NCBI GenBank assembly: GCA_041311015.1
Contig: JBFYKG010000018.1
Coordinates: forward strand, 1 to 21,706
Source of the DNA: Fluviibacter sp041311015
GTDB taxonomy: Bacteria > Pseudomonadota > Gammaproteobacteria > Burkholderiales > Rhodocyclaceae
Reading direction: 5' to 3'
DNA: 21,706 nucleotides
Below, piece after piece: positions 15,506 through 21,706 of the stretch; the stretch's first letter is position 1; each line of letters begins with the position of its first letter. The notes beneath the pieces are model-generated. The model did no database searches, was not told where the DNA came from, and saw nothing but the letters and a program-made list of their open reading frames with translations. The translations under genes and the position numbers were made by a program.

Positions 15506-16618
15506 ATGATTTTTGCGCGCGCCATGCGGCGCGAATTTGTCCAGAACGCGGTTGCGATTTCGGTGGCGCTGCTGGTTATTCTGCTGACAACCTTTCTGGT
15601 CCGGCTGCTCAATGAGGCCACCATCGGCAAAGTATCGCCCGGCGCGGTGGGGCCGCTGCTGGGCTTTGCCATCTTTAATTTTCTGCCGATTCTGCTGTCG
15701 CTGGCCTGCTTTATGGCGATTTTGCTCACGTTGTCCCGCTGGTACCGCGATTCGGAGATGACGGTCTGGTTCAGCGCGGGTCAGCCATTGACAGCCTGGA
15801 TTCGACCCGTGCTGGTGTTTTCGATCCCCATTATGCTGGTGGTGGGTGCCCTGACGCAGGAGCTGGTGCCCTGGGCTCACGGCGAAAGTCTGAAATACCG
15901 CAAGCAGGTGGCCGACCGCAATGAACTGGGGCTGGTGCGGCCGGGCGTCTTCCGGGAATCTAGCGACGGGCGCCGTATTTTCTTTATCGAATCGGCCGAC
16001 AAATCCGGTGAGGCGGTCAGCAATATCTTCGTCAGCGATAACCAGCCCGATAAACTGGGCATTACGGTCGCCGAGCGCGGCCGCCAGGAGGTACATGAGA
16101 ACGGTGATCGCTTCATTGTTCTGGAAAAAGGACACCGTTACGAGTTGAAACCCAATTCACCGGAAATGCGGGCAATGGATTACGAGTCCTACGCCTTCCG
16201 GGTAGAGACAAAAGCGGCCCAGAATACGGCGCGGCACCAGGACAGTACCCCGACCCGGGAATTGCTGCTGAATCCCACCCGGGAAAGCCTGGGCGATGTT
16301 GTGACGCGCGTCGGGACCACCATCATGGTGGTCATGCTGGCGCTGCTGGCGATTCCGCTGTCGTATGTGAACCCCCGTGCCGGGCGTTCGGCCAACATGA
16401 TTCTGGCGCTGCTGGTTTATTTCATCTACATCAACCTGATGACGATTGCCCGAGCCTGGGTGATTCAGGGGCGTCTGCCCTTTGTCGTGGGGCTGGTCGT
16501 CCCGCATCTGGTCATGCTGAGTGTGCTGGTCTGGGGTTTCTACTACCGTATGACCGCAACGACTGGGCGTGCGCGCCGCCGGTTACGTGATGCTGGCAAG
16601 GCCGGAGGCACGGCATGA
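15506..16618 (+). CDS. lptF: LPS export ABC transporter permease LptF
   Basis: The 370-residue product has the LptF/LptG architecture. Three N-terminal membrane helices lie at about 13-34, 53-77 and 99-118. A periplasmic jellyroll domain spans about 119-272, and three C-terminal helices lie at about 274-294, 299-320 and 327-347. With LptG and the ATPase LptB it extracts lipopolysaccharide from the inner membrane. The cytoplasmic loop after helix 2 (SRWYRDSEMTVWFSAG) matches the coupling-helix region. It is divergent from pepA, the usual arrangement. No strong Shine-Dalgarno precedes the ATG. It is coupled to lptG by a 4-nt overlap. Confidence 0.96.
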   Translation: MIFARAMRREFVQNAVAISVALLVILLTTFLVRLLNEATIGKVSPGAVGPLLGFAIFNFLPILLSLACFMAILLTLSRWYRDSEMTVWFSAGQPLTAWIRPVLVFSIPIMLVVGALTQELVPWAHGESLKYRKQVADRNELGLVRPGVFRESSDGRRIFFIESADKSGEAVSNIFVSDNQPDKLGITVAERGRQEVHENGDRFIVLEKGHRYELKPNSPEMRAMDYESYAFRVETKAAQNTARHQDSTPTRELLLNPTRESLGDVVTRVGTTIMVVMLALLAIPLSYVNPRAGRSANMILALLVYFIYINLMTIARAWVIQGRLPFVVGLVVPHLVMLSVLVWGFYYRMTATTGRARRRLRDAGKAGGTA

Positions 16619-17685
16619 TCTATCGCAAATATGTTGGCCGTGAGGTGCTGCTTGCGACGGCGCTGATTCTAGGCGCGTTCATGGTCCTGTTTGCCTTTTT
16701 TGACCTCATGGGCGAACTCGGCAAACTCGGCGAGGGCGGTTACAAGCTGTATCAGGCCATCGTTTACGTGGCCCTGATCCAGCCGGGCCGGATCTACGAG
16801 CTGATGCCGATCTGTGTGCTGATTGGCACCCTGTATGCGCTATCGAATCTGGCGCGCCATTCCGAAATCAACGTGCTGCGTGTCTCGGGTGTGTCCAGCA
16901 CCCAGCTGCTGACCACGCTGATGCGGGTGGGGCTTTGGCTGGTGATTGCCACGTTTCTTCTGGGGGAGTTCGTTGTGGCACCCTCGGAGCAGAAGGCGCA
17001 GGAGTGGCGGGTCAAGGCCATGAGCGGCACGATTACCCAGGGCTTGCAGTCCGGGGTCTGGGTTAAGGATGAAAAAACCTTTGCCAACATCAATGCGCTG
17101 CGCCCGGATGGTCGCCTCGAGTCGGTGCGGATCTACCAGTTCAAACCCGATATGACGCTGGACCGGGTCTCCTACGCTAAGACCGCTACTTTTGAGCCGC
17201 CCAATGTGTGGATGTTGCACGAGGTCTCCGAAACAGTGCTGGAGGGGCAGCGTGTCCGTCAGGTGCAGGTGCCCGATAAGGCCTGGCCATCTGCCATCAC
17301 CCCCGATGTGCTGCAGGTCCTGCTGGTTCGTCCGCACCTGATGTCGGTGTACGAGCTCTACACGTACATTCAGCATCTCAAGCGCAATGGGCTGGGCAGC
17401 GATACCTACGTGATCGCGACCTGGAAGAAGGTCTTCTACCCGCTGTCGATTCTGGTGATGATGGCGCTGGCCCTGCCGTTTGCCTACCGCCATGACCGGG
17501 TGGGCGGTGTCAGCCTGCGGATCTTTGCCGGGGTGATGATTGGCGCGCTGTTCTACATGCTCAACGGTCTGGTATCGAGCCTGGGCGCCATCAATAACTG
17601 GTCCCCCTTCGTGACGGCAGCGATGCCGATGATTCTGTTCATGGGCGCAGCCGTTGCCCTGCTCAAGCGGGCCGAAAAGCGCTAG
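16615..17685 (+). CDS. lptG: LPS export ABC transporter permease LptG
   Basis: The 356-residue product is the partner permease of LptF, again with three helices, a periplasmic domain and three helices (helices near 11-31, 62-80 and 98-120, then three after residue 265). The cytoplasmic segment LARHSEINVLRVSGVS (79-94) is the coupling-helix region that contacts LptB. The ATG overlaps the lptF stop as ATGA and has its own GGAGG at 16604-16608 inside lptF. The gene ends 5 nt from the convergent RDD-protein gene, with no terminator visible between them. Confidence 0.97.
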   Translation: MIYRKYVGREVLLATALILGAFMVLFAFFDLMGELGKLGEGGYKLYQAIVYVALIQPGRIYELMPICVLIGTLYALSNLARHSEINVLRVSGVSSTQLLTTLMRVGLWLVIATFLLGEFVVAPSEQKAQEWRVKAMSGTITQGLQSGVWVKDEKTFANINALRPDGRLESVRIYQFKPDMTLDRVSYAKTATFEPPNVWMLHEVSETVLEGQRVRQVQVPDKAWPSAITPDVLQVLLVRPHLMSVYELYTYIQHLKRNGLGSDTYVIATWKKVFYPLSILVMMALALPFAYRHDRVGGVSLRIFAGVMIGALFYMLNGLVSSLGAINNWSPFVTAAMPMILFMGAAVALLKRAEKR

Positions 17686-17690
17686 TCCGA

Positions 17691-18140
17691 TCAGGCGGTT
17701 GTTGCCTTGACGGTTTCCGGTTTGGGTTCGTAGAGGATCTGGGTACCTGCAATGCGGTCGTGCAGAAACTGGCCGTCCGGATCCAGAAATGACCAGAGCA
17801 GGGCCAGTCCGGTCGGCCAGCAGATCCAGCCCATGCCATAGCGCACCACGGCCTGGAGTAGGCGAGGCGGGCGTCCGCTGCGGGCATCAATCAGCCACAA
17901 CCGCCAGGTTTTCATGGCCAGCGTCTGGCCGGCTTTAACCCAGCACCAGACGAAATAGACGCCCAGCAGCACAAAGAGATAGAGCCAGAGCAGCCCCGGG
18001 CCGGGCATCAGGTGGACCACCCCGGAAAACAACGCGACCGGCAGCAGAAAGAGAAAGATCGCCAGCGCCAGAATGACCAGTGCCTCGTAGAGCAGACTGC
18101 CCAGGCGGCGTTGCCGCGTGGCGAGGCTAGCGGCTTTCAT
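17691..18140 (-). CDS. RDD family membrane protein
   Basis: The 149-residue product has three predicted membrane helices (about 18-40, 48-69 and 103-118). It carries typical RDD-domain segments: RRLGSLLYEALV at the start, KAGQTLAMKTWRLWLID (69-85), and the C-terminal DGQFLHDRIAGTQIL (122-136). The acidic residue that follows the first arginine is Glu, not the Asp of the family name. RDD proteins have no general known function; some are linked to transport. The start at 18140 is preferred over upstream codons because the preceding 20 residues are proline/arginine-rich and lie inside DUF3106. It overlaps the upstream gene by 14 nt and is the last gene of the sigma factor operon. Confidence 0.88.
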   Translation of the reverse strand: MKAASLATRQRRLGSLLYEALVILALAIFLFLLPVALFSGVVHLMPGPGLLWLYLFVLLGVYFVWCWVKAGQTLAMKTWRLWLIDARSGRPPRLLQAVVRYGMGWICWPTGLALLWSFLDPDGQFLHDRIAGTQILYEPKPETVKATTA

Positions 18141-18855
18141 TGGCCGTTGTGTCGGAGCTGGTGGTCGGGGTCGGTTCGTCGGCCGGCTTGGCCGGGGCAA
18201 AGGTGAGCGGGCTCACGGGTGCAGCGGGTTTGGGTGGCACAACCTTGATGGCACCGGGTGCCGTGGCCAGCGTGGCCGCTGCCGTACCACCGGGCAGCGC
18301 CCCTTCGCGGGTTGTTACGGGCGTGGGTTTGCCATCCGTGGCGGGGGCGCGGGCGGCACGTTTCTCGGCCTTTTCCTGGTCGCGGGCGTCTTGTTCCAGC
18401 TGCTGGCGGACGCTCTTCGGGAGATTCTGGTAATCCGCCCATTTCTGGGCCAGTGCCTCGCGTTCTTCGGCGCTGGTGCTCTGGGTCAGCGCCTTGTAAC
18501 GTTCACGGGCGGCTTGCCGTTGTGCCGGTGTCAGCTTGGCCCAATCCTGCATCCGTTCCTGGATGCGGGCCTGCTCGGTTTCGCTCAGGTTCGGATACCG
18601 CGCAGCGATTTCCAGCCACTTCTTGCGGCGGAAACGCTCCATGTTGTTCCAGTCCTCTTCCAGCGGAGCCAGAATGGCCTTCTGATCCGGGGTCAGGTTC
18701 TTCCAGTCCGGCTGGGGGGGTACGGCGACACGAACGCCACTGGGCGTATCCTGGGTTGAACGTATCCGTGGGTAGCCAATCGCCACCAGCGTGGCGATGA
18801 TCACCAGCGCCAGCAGAATTATTCCTGGACGTCGGGCGTGCCGCTGGAAATCCAC
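18127..18855 (-). CDS. DUF3106 domain protein (putative periplasmic, membrane-anchored)
   Basis: The 242-residue product has one N-terminal membrane helix (about 11-28) and then a predicted periplasmic domain. That domain contains tryptophan-anchored helical repeats: DW-x2-LTPDQ (50-58), DW-x2-LTPAQ (104-112) and a degenerate copy around YQNLPKS (142-148). The C-terminal 75 residues are rich in Pro, Ala and Thr and look unstructured. The LTPxQ core resembles the LTxxQ motif of Spy/CpxP-type periplasmic proteins, which is a motif likeness, not proven homology. The start is GTG at 18855 with AAGGGA upstream, inside the end of the DUF3619 gene. No function is established. Confidence 0.85.
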   Translation of the reverse strand: MDFQRHARRPGIILLALVIIATLVAIGYPRIRSTQDTPSGVRVAVPPQPDWKNLTPDQKAILAPLEEDWNNMERFRRKKWLEIAARYPNLSETEQARIQERMQDWAKLTPAQRQAARERYKALTQSTSAEEREALAQKWADYQNLPKSVRQQLEQDARDQEKAEKRAARAPATDGKPTPVTTREGALPGGTAAATLATAPGAIKVVPPKPAAPVSPLTFAPAKPADEPTPTTSSDTTANESR

Positions 18856-19256
18856 GATTGGAATCCCTTGTCGATGAGGGCCGTCGGCGGCAGGGCTTCG
18901 CTCAACAGCGCGCTATCTTCGCTCGCCAGTTGTTCGACCTGATTCTGTGCCTGCCAGAACATGAAGACGGCTGCTACGGCCAGCGCGCCCAGCGAACCAG
19001 CCCAGCGCCGCCAGTCGGTGGCCGAGCCGAAGCTGTCGCCAAACAGACTGCCAATGGCCCGGTGTGTGCCCTGGCCGGCCAGCTGCAGGGCGCTTTGCCA
19101 TTGCTTCTGGTGGGCCAGCGCCTGCTCGCGCATCTGCGCCAGGCGGGCGGTAATCCGGCTGGGCAATACGCCGGTGCTCTGATCCAGGGCGGACGCCATG
19201 GCCTTGGCCAGCAGGGCTTCCTGGGGCGGGGTTTGGCGGTTCGGGTCGAGGGTCAT
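18819..19256 (-). CDS. DUF3619 domain protein, possible anti-sigma factor
   Basis: The 145-residue product has an N-terminal, presumably cytoplasmic helical region (1-85, including LPSRITARLAQMREQAL). One membrane helix follows (about 86-102), then a short C-terminal tail with the family's conserved LLSEALPPTALIDKGFQSW block (117-135). The ATG overlaps the sigma factor stop as ATGA, so the two are very likely co-translated. Position and single-pass topology are those of anti-sigma factors. No zinc-binding HxxxCxxC motif is present, so it is not a ZAS-type anti-sigma. The anti-sigma role is inference. It overlaps the DUF3106 gene by 37 nt. Confidence 0.86.
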   Translation of the reverse strand: MTLDPNRQTPPQEALLAKAMASALDQSTGVLPSRITARLAQMREQALAHQKQWQSALQLAGQGTHRAIGSLFGDSFGSATDWRRWAGSLGALAVAAVFMFWQAQNQVEQLASEDSALLSEALPPTALIDKGFQSWISSGTPDVQE

Positions 19257-19825
19257 AGCTGTATTCCTTTTGCTTTCAAAGCCACTGCCAGGGCCTGTGT
19301 GGCCCGAGAGCAATGGGTTTTGACGCTGCCCTGGGAGCATCCCATGGCCTCGGCAGTTTCGGCAGTATCCAATCCCTCCCAATAACGCATCAGGAAGGCT
19401 TCCCGTTGACGTGCCGGCAGCTTGGCTAGCTCGTTTTCAAGGATTTCGAGGATCCGGCGCTGCTCCAGGGCGGCATCGGGTTGTTCCTGCTGCTCGCTGT
19501 TCGGGTCGCGCAGGCGTTCGATTCGGTCCAGATCACTTTCATCGCTCTCGCTCGAATCCCCGCCCAGCGCCGAAAACAGGGTGGTCCAGAGGCTCCTGAC
19601 CTTGCTGCGCCGGTAAAAATCGCGAATCGTATTCTGCAGAATCCGCTGGAACAGGGCGGGTAGCTCTTCTGCCGGCCGATCGCCGTAGCTTTCGGCCAGC
19701 TTGAGCATGGCGTCCTGCACGATATCCAGGGCATTTTCCTCGTTATGCACGGCAAACCAGGCCGTTTTATAGGCCCGGCGCTCCACATTGGCGAGAAAAG
19801 CATCCAGTTCGCGAGGGGTTGCCAA
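19253..19825 (-). CDS. ECF-type RNA polymerase sigma factor
   Basis: This sigma70-family ECF factor has a region 2 at about residues 17-76 (NALDIVQDAMLKLAESY, RILQNTIRDFYRR) and a region 4 at about 125-182 (LAKLPARQREAFLMRYWEGL, then the helix-turn-helix MGCSQGSVKTHCSRATQAL). The linker between them (88-118) is long and acidic (SSESDESDLD). The start is uncertain. GTG at 19873 gives 206 residues but has no Shine-Dalgarno. TTG at 19825 gives 190 residues, starts as ATPRELDAFL and has GGAG 7 nt upstream, so I chose it. It heads a four-gene operon with DUF3619, DUF3106 and RDD genes and is divergent from ilvI. Its target promoters are unknown. Confidence 0.9.
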   Translation of the reverse strand: MATPRELDAFLANVERRAYKTAWFAVHNEENALDIVQDAMLKLAESYGDRPAEELPALFQRILQNTIRDFYRRSKVRSLWTTLFSALGGDSSESDESDLDRIERLRDPNSEQQEQPDAALEQRRILEILENELAKLPARQREAFLMRYWEGLDTAETAEAMGCSQGSVKTHCSRATQALAVALKAKGIQL

Positions 19826-19888
19826 CAATCTGCTCCGGTGACGGAAGGATTGACGGAAAGGTGAGAAATTCACCCGTTGAGGCGCAAA

Positions 19889-19897
19889 ATTCTAGCA
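19889..19897 (-). promoter_or_regulatory. Extended -10 promoter of the sigma factor operon
   Basis: On the minus strand TGCTAGAAT is an extended -10 (TGnTAGAAT). The -35 position 17 nt upstream is poor. The predicted start near 19882 leaves only about 9 nt before GTG 19873, but about 57 nt before TTG 19825, which favours the TTG start. Confidence 0.45.
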
Positions 19898-19901
19898 AGC
19901 C

Positions 19902-19931
19902 TTGCCCAAAAGTGCATGGCTGGCTTATCAT
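19902..19931 (+). promoter_or_regulatory. Candidate promoter of ilvI
   Basis: TTGCCC (19902-19907) and TATCAT (19926-19931) are separated by 18 nt. The predicted leader of about 95 nt (19938-20033) shows no leucine/valine/isoleucine-rich peptide, so ribosome-mediated attenuation is not evident. Confidence 0.5.
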
Positions 19932-20033
19932 TCACGGTTTTCCCCGTAACCACAACCCCGTTGACGGAGCCACTCACAAGGTGTGCGAGCCGGATGGGGG
20001 CAAGGCGAAGTGAATCTTCGCGAGGAGGTGTGT

Positions 20034-21706
20034 ATGTCAGCAGCAATTAGCGGTGCAGAAATTCTTGTGAAATGTCTGCAAGCCGAGAACGTCGATACGA
20101 TTTTCGGTTATCCCGGCGGCTCCGTCCTTCATATTTACGACGAGCTCTTCAAGCAGGACAAAATCCATCACGTACTGGTGCGTCACGAGCAAGCTGCCGT
20201 GCACGCGGCCGATGCCTATTCGCGCTCGTCGCAACGCGTTGGTGTGGCACTGGTTACGTCGGGCCCGGGTCTGACCAATGCCGTGACCGGCATTGCCACG
20301 GCCTATTACGATTCGATTCCGCTGGTGGTGATCAGCGGCCAGGTGCCGACCCACTATATCGGTCAGGATGCCTTCCAGGAAAGTGATGCCGTGGGTATTA
20401 CCCGGCCGTGCGTCAAGCACAATTTCCTGGTCAAGGATGTGACCAAGCTGGCCGAGACCGTCAAGAAAGCGTTTCATATTGCCCGCAGCGGACGCCCCGG
20501 CCCGGTGCTGATCGATATTCCCAAGGACATTACGGCCTTCAAAACCGAATTCCATTACCCGGAAACGGTCAACATCCGTTCCTACAACCCGGTCCACAAG
20601 GGCCATCAGGGTCAGATCAAGAAAGCGGCGCACCTGTTGCTGGAAGCGAAGCGGCCGATGATCTACTCGGGCGGCGGCGTGATCCTCTCGGATGCCGCCG
20701 AACAGCTGACCAAGCTGACCCGGTTGCTCGGCTTCCCGATCACCAACACCCTGATGGGTCTGGGCGCTTATCCGGCCACCGACCCGCAATTCATGGGCAT
20801 GCCCGGCATGCACGGCACCTACGAAGCCAATATGGCCATGCAACACTGTGATGTGCTGCTGGCCATCGGCGCCCGTTTCGATGATCGTGTGATCGGCAAC
20901 CCGGAAGACTTTGCGACCCATCCGCGCAAGATCATTCACATTGACATCGACCCATCGTCGATCTCGAAGCGTGTCAAGGTGGATGTGCCTATTGTCGGCA
21001 ACGTGCCGGATGTGCTGGACGAGCTGATCAAACAACTGGAAAGCATGGGTAGCAAGCCGGATGCGGCCGTTGCCCAGTGGTGGGAAACCATTACCGAGTG
21101 GCGTGGGCGCCAGTCGCTCAAGTACCGCACCAGCCCGGACAAGATCATGCCGCAGGCCGTGGTTGAGAAACTCTGGGAAGTGACCAAGGGCGATGCTTTT
21201 GTGACTTCCGACGTGGGCCAGCACCAGATGTTTGCGGCCCAGTACTACAAGTTCGACAAGCCGCGTCGCTGGATCAACTCCGGTGGTCTGGGCACCATGG
21301 GTGTGGGGCTGCCGTACGCGATGGGTGTGCGTTACGCCAATCCGGGTGCCACCGTGGCCTGTGTCACCGGTGAAGCCTCGATCCAGATGTGTATTCAGGA
21401 ACTCTCGACCTGCAAGCAATACAGTGTGCCGGTCAAGATTATCAACCTGAACAACGGTTATCTGGGCATGGTGCGCCAGTGGCAGGAAATGTTCTACGAG
21501 AACCGTTACTCGCATTCGTACATGTCGTCGTTACCCGACTTCATGAAGCTGGCCGAGGCCTATGGCCATGTCGGCATGCGGATCGAGCGGCCGGAAGATG
21601 TGGGCCCGGCGCTGGAACTGGCATTCTCCGACAAGCATAAGGATGATCTGGTGTTCATGGACTTCATCATCGATCCGACGGCAAACGTCTTCCCGATGGT
21701 GTCGGC
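20034..21706 (+). CDS. ilvI: Acetolactate synthase large subunit (3' end outside window)
   Basis: 557 codons are present and the frame is still open at the window edge; family members are about 565-575 residues, so only a short tail is missing. The enzyme condenses pyruvate with pyruvate or 2-ketobutyrate in branched-chain amino-acid synthesis, using ThDP, FAD and Mg. Motifs are GYPGGSVL (25-32), the catalytic glutamate E52 in HEQAAVHAADAYSR, and SGPGLTNAVTGIATAYYDS (76-94). The ThDP motif is G446-E447-A448 through N473-N474, with Glu where most families have Asp. The start ATG follows a near-perfect AGGAGG (20023-20028). The small subunit ilvH is expected next, beyond the window. ilvB is an alternative name for this paralogue family. 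Confidence 0.95.
   Translation, partial: MSAAISGAEILVKCLQAENVDTIFGYPGGSVLHIYDELFKQDKIHHVLVRHEQAAVHAADAYSRSSQRVGVALVTSGPGLTNAVTGIATAYYDSIPLVVISGQVPTHYIGQDAFQESDAVGITRPCVKHNFLVKDVTKLAETVKKAFHIARSGRPGPVLIDIPKDITAFKTEFHYPETVNIRSYNPVHKGHQGQIKKAAHLLLEAKRPMIYSGGGVILSDAAEQLTKLTRLLGFPITNTLMGLGAYPATDPQFMGMPGMHGTYEANMAMQHCDVLLAIGARFDDRVIGNPEDFATHPRKIIHIDIDPSSISKRVKVDVPIVGNVPDVLDELIKQLESMGSKPDAAVAQWWETITEWRGRQSLKYRTSPDKIMPQAVVEKLWEVTKGDAFVTSDVGQHQMFAAQYYKFDKPRRWINSGGLGTMGVGLPYAMGVRYANPGATVACVTGEASIQMCIQELSTCKQYSVPVKIINLNNGYLGMVRQWQEMFYENRYSHSYMSSLPDFMKLAEAYGHVGMRIERPEDVGPALELAFSDKHKDDLVFMDFIIDPTANVFPMVS

Noticed and set aside
15416..16135. A 239-codon minus-strand frame through the pepA-lptF gap and lptF.
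   Set aside because: It overlaps the pepA promoter and conserved lptF membrane segments. Its translation is rich in Gln, Arg and His, typical of a shadow frame.
19819..20013. A 64-codon plus-strand frame before ilvI as an attenuation leader peptide.
   Set aside because: It has no run of leucine, valine or isoleucine codons, starts upstream of the predicted promoter and overlaps the sigma factor gene.
20037..21515. A 492-codon open frame on the minus strand opposite ilvI.
   Set aside because: It is the complement of a conserved ilvI frame with intact motifs and a strong Shine-Dalgarno. The antisense protein is His/Arg-rich with no domain resemblance.
1..21706. Insertion sequences, phage genes, CRISPR arrays, tRNA or rRNA genes.
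   Set aside because: No transposase or integrase frame, regularly spaced repeat, tRNA-like cloverleaf or rRNA sequence was recognised, and the gene content is continuous core chromosome.

Overview
The window is a chromosomal stretch of an ordinary, moderately GC-rich Betaproteobacterium, in the Burkholderiales/Neisseriales range. No phage, transposon, tRNA, rRNA or CRISPR sequence is visible. The lineage call rests on gene neighbourhoods: an ECF sigma factor, DUF3619, DUF3106 and RDD-protein operon divergent from ilvI; pepA-holC-valS divergent from lptF-lptG; an M48 peptidase gene followed by tusA; and clpS-clpA divergent from a csp gene. It also rests on the sequence character of the proteins. 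A species cannot be named from this alone.

Layout. 1-1600: a LysR-type regulator (+) runs tail to tail into tpx (-), a thiol peroxidase. 1600-3220: aceA (isocitrate lyase, glyoxylate shunt, -) has a terminator behind it and an AT-rich upstream region with a perfect 12-bp palindrome and repeated half-sites, which looks like an operator. 3220-6435: clpS-clpA (-) are translationally coupled and encode the N-degron adaptor and the Clp unfoldase. They are followed by a terminator and then rraA (-), each unit ending in its own hairpin. 6540-6960: a cold-shock protein gene (+) with a good promoter, a leader of about 100 nt and a strong terminator. 6996-10613: bepA-like periplasmic metalloprotease/TPR chaperone, tusA, and a fused pabB-pabC gene for p-aminobenzoate synthesis (+). 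10614-15356: pepA-holC-valS operon (-). 15506-17685: lptF-lptG (+), the permease of the lipopolysaccharide exporter. 17691-19825: the sigma factor operon (-). 20034-end: ilvI (+), the large subunit of acetolactate synthase, cut off by the window edge only a few codons before its expected end.

How the genes fit together. Most of the content is housekeeping: protein quality control (clpS, clpA, bepA, pepA), outer-membrane biogenesis (lptF, lptG, bepA), translation and replication (valS, holC), oxidative defence (tpx) and central or amino-acid metabolism (aceA, pabBC, ilvI). Genes inside operons are packed tightly, often with 4-base stop/start overlaps that use ATG, GTG or TTG starts. All three convergent gene pairs meet with at most 5 nt between them and no visible terminator.

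The least understood part is the sigma-DUF3619-DUF3106-RDD operon. Its gene order and protein topologies resemble a sigma / single-pass membrane anti-sigma / periplasmic sensor system, with LTPxQ repeats in the DUF3106 protein. That reading is inference, but it is the best candidate here for an undescribed signalling system. Nothing else in the window suggests a novel system.
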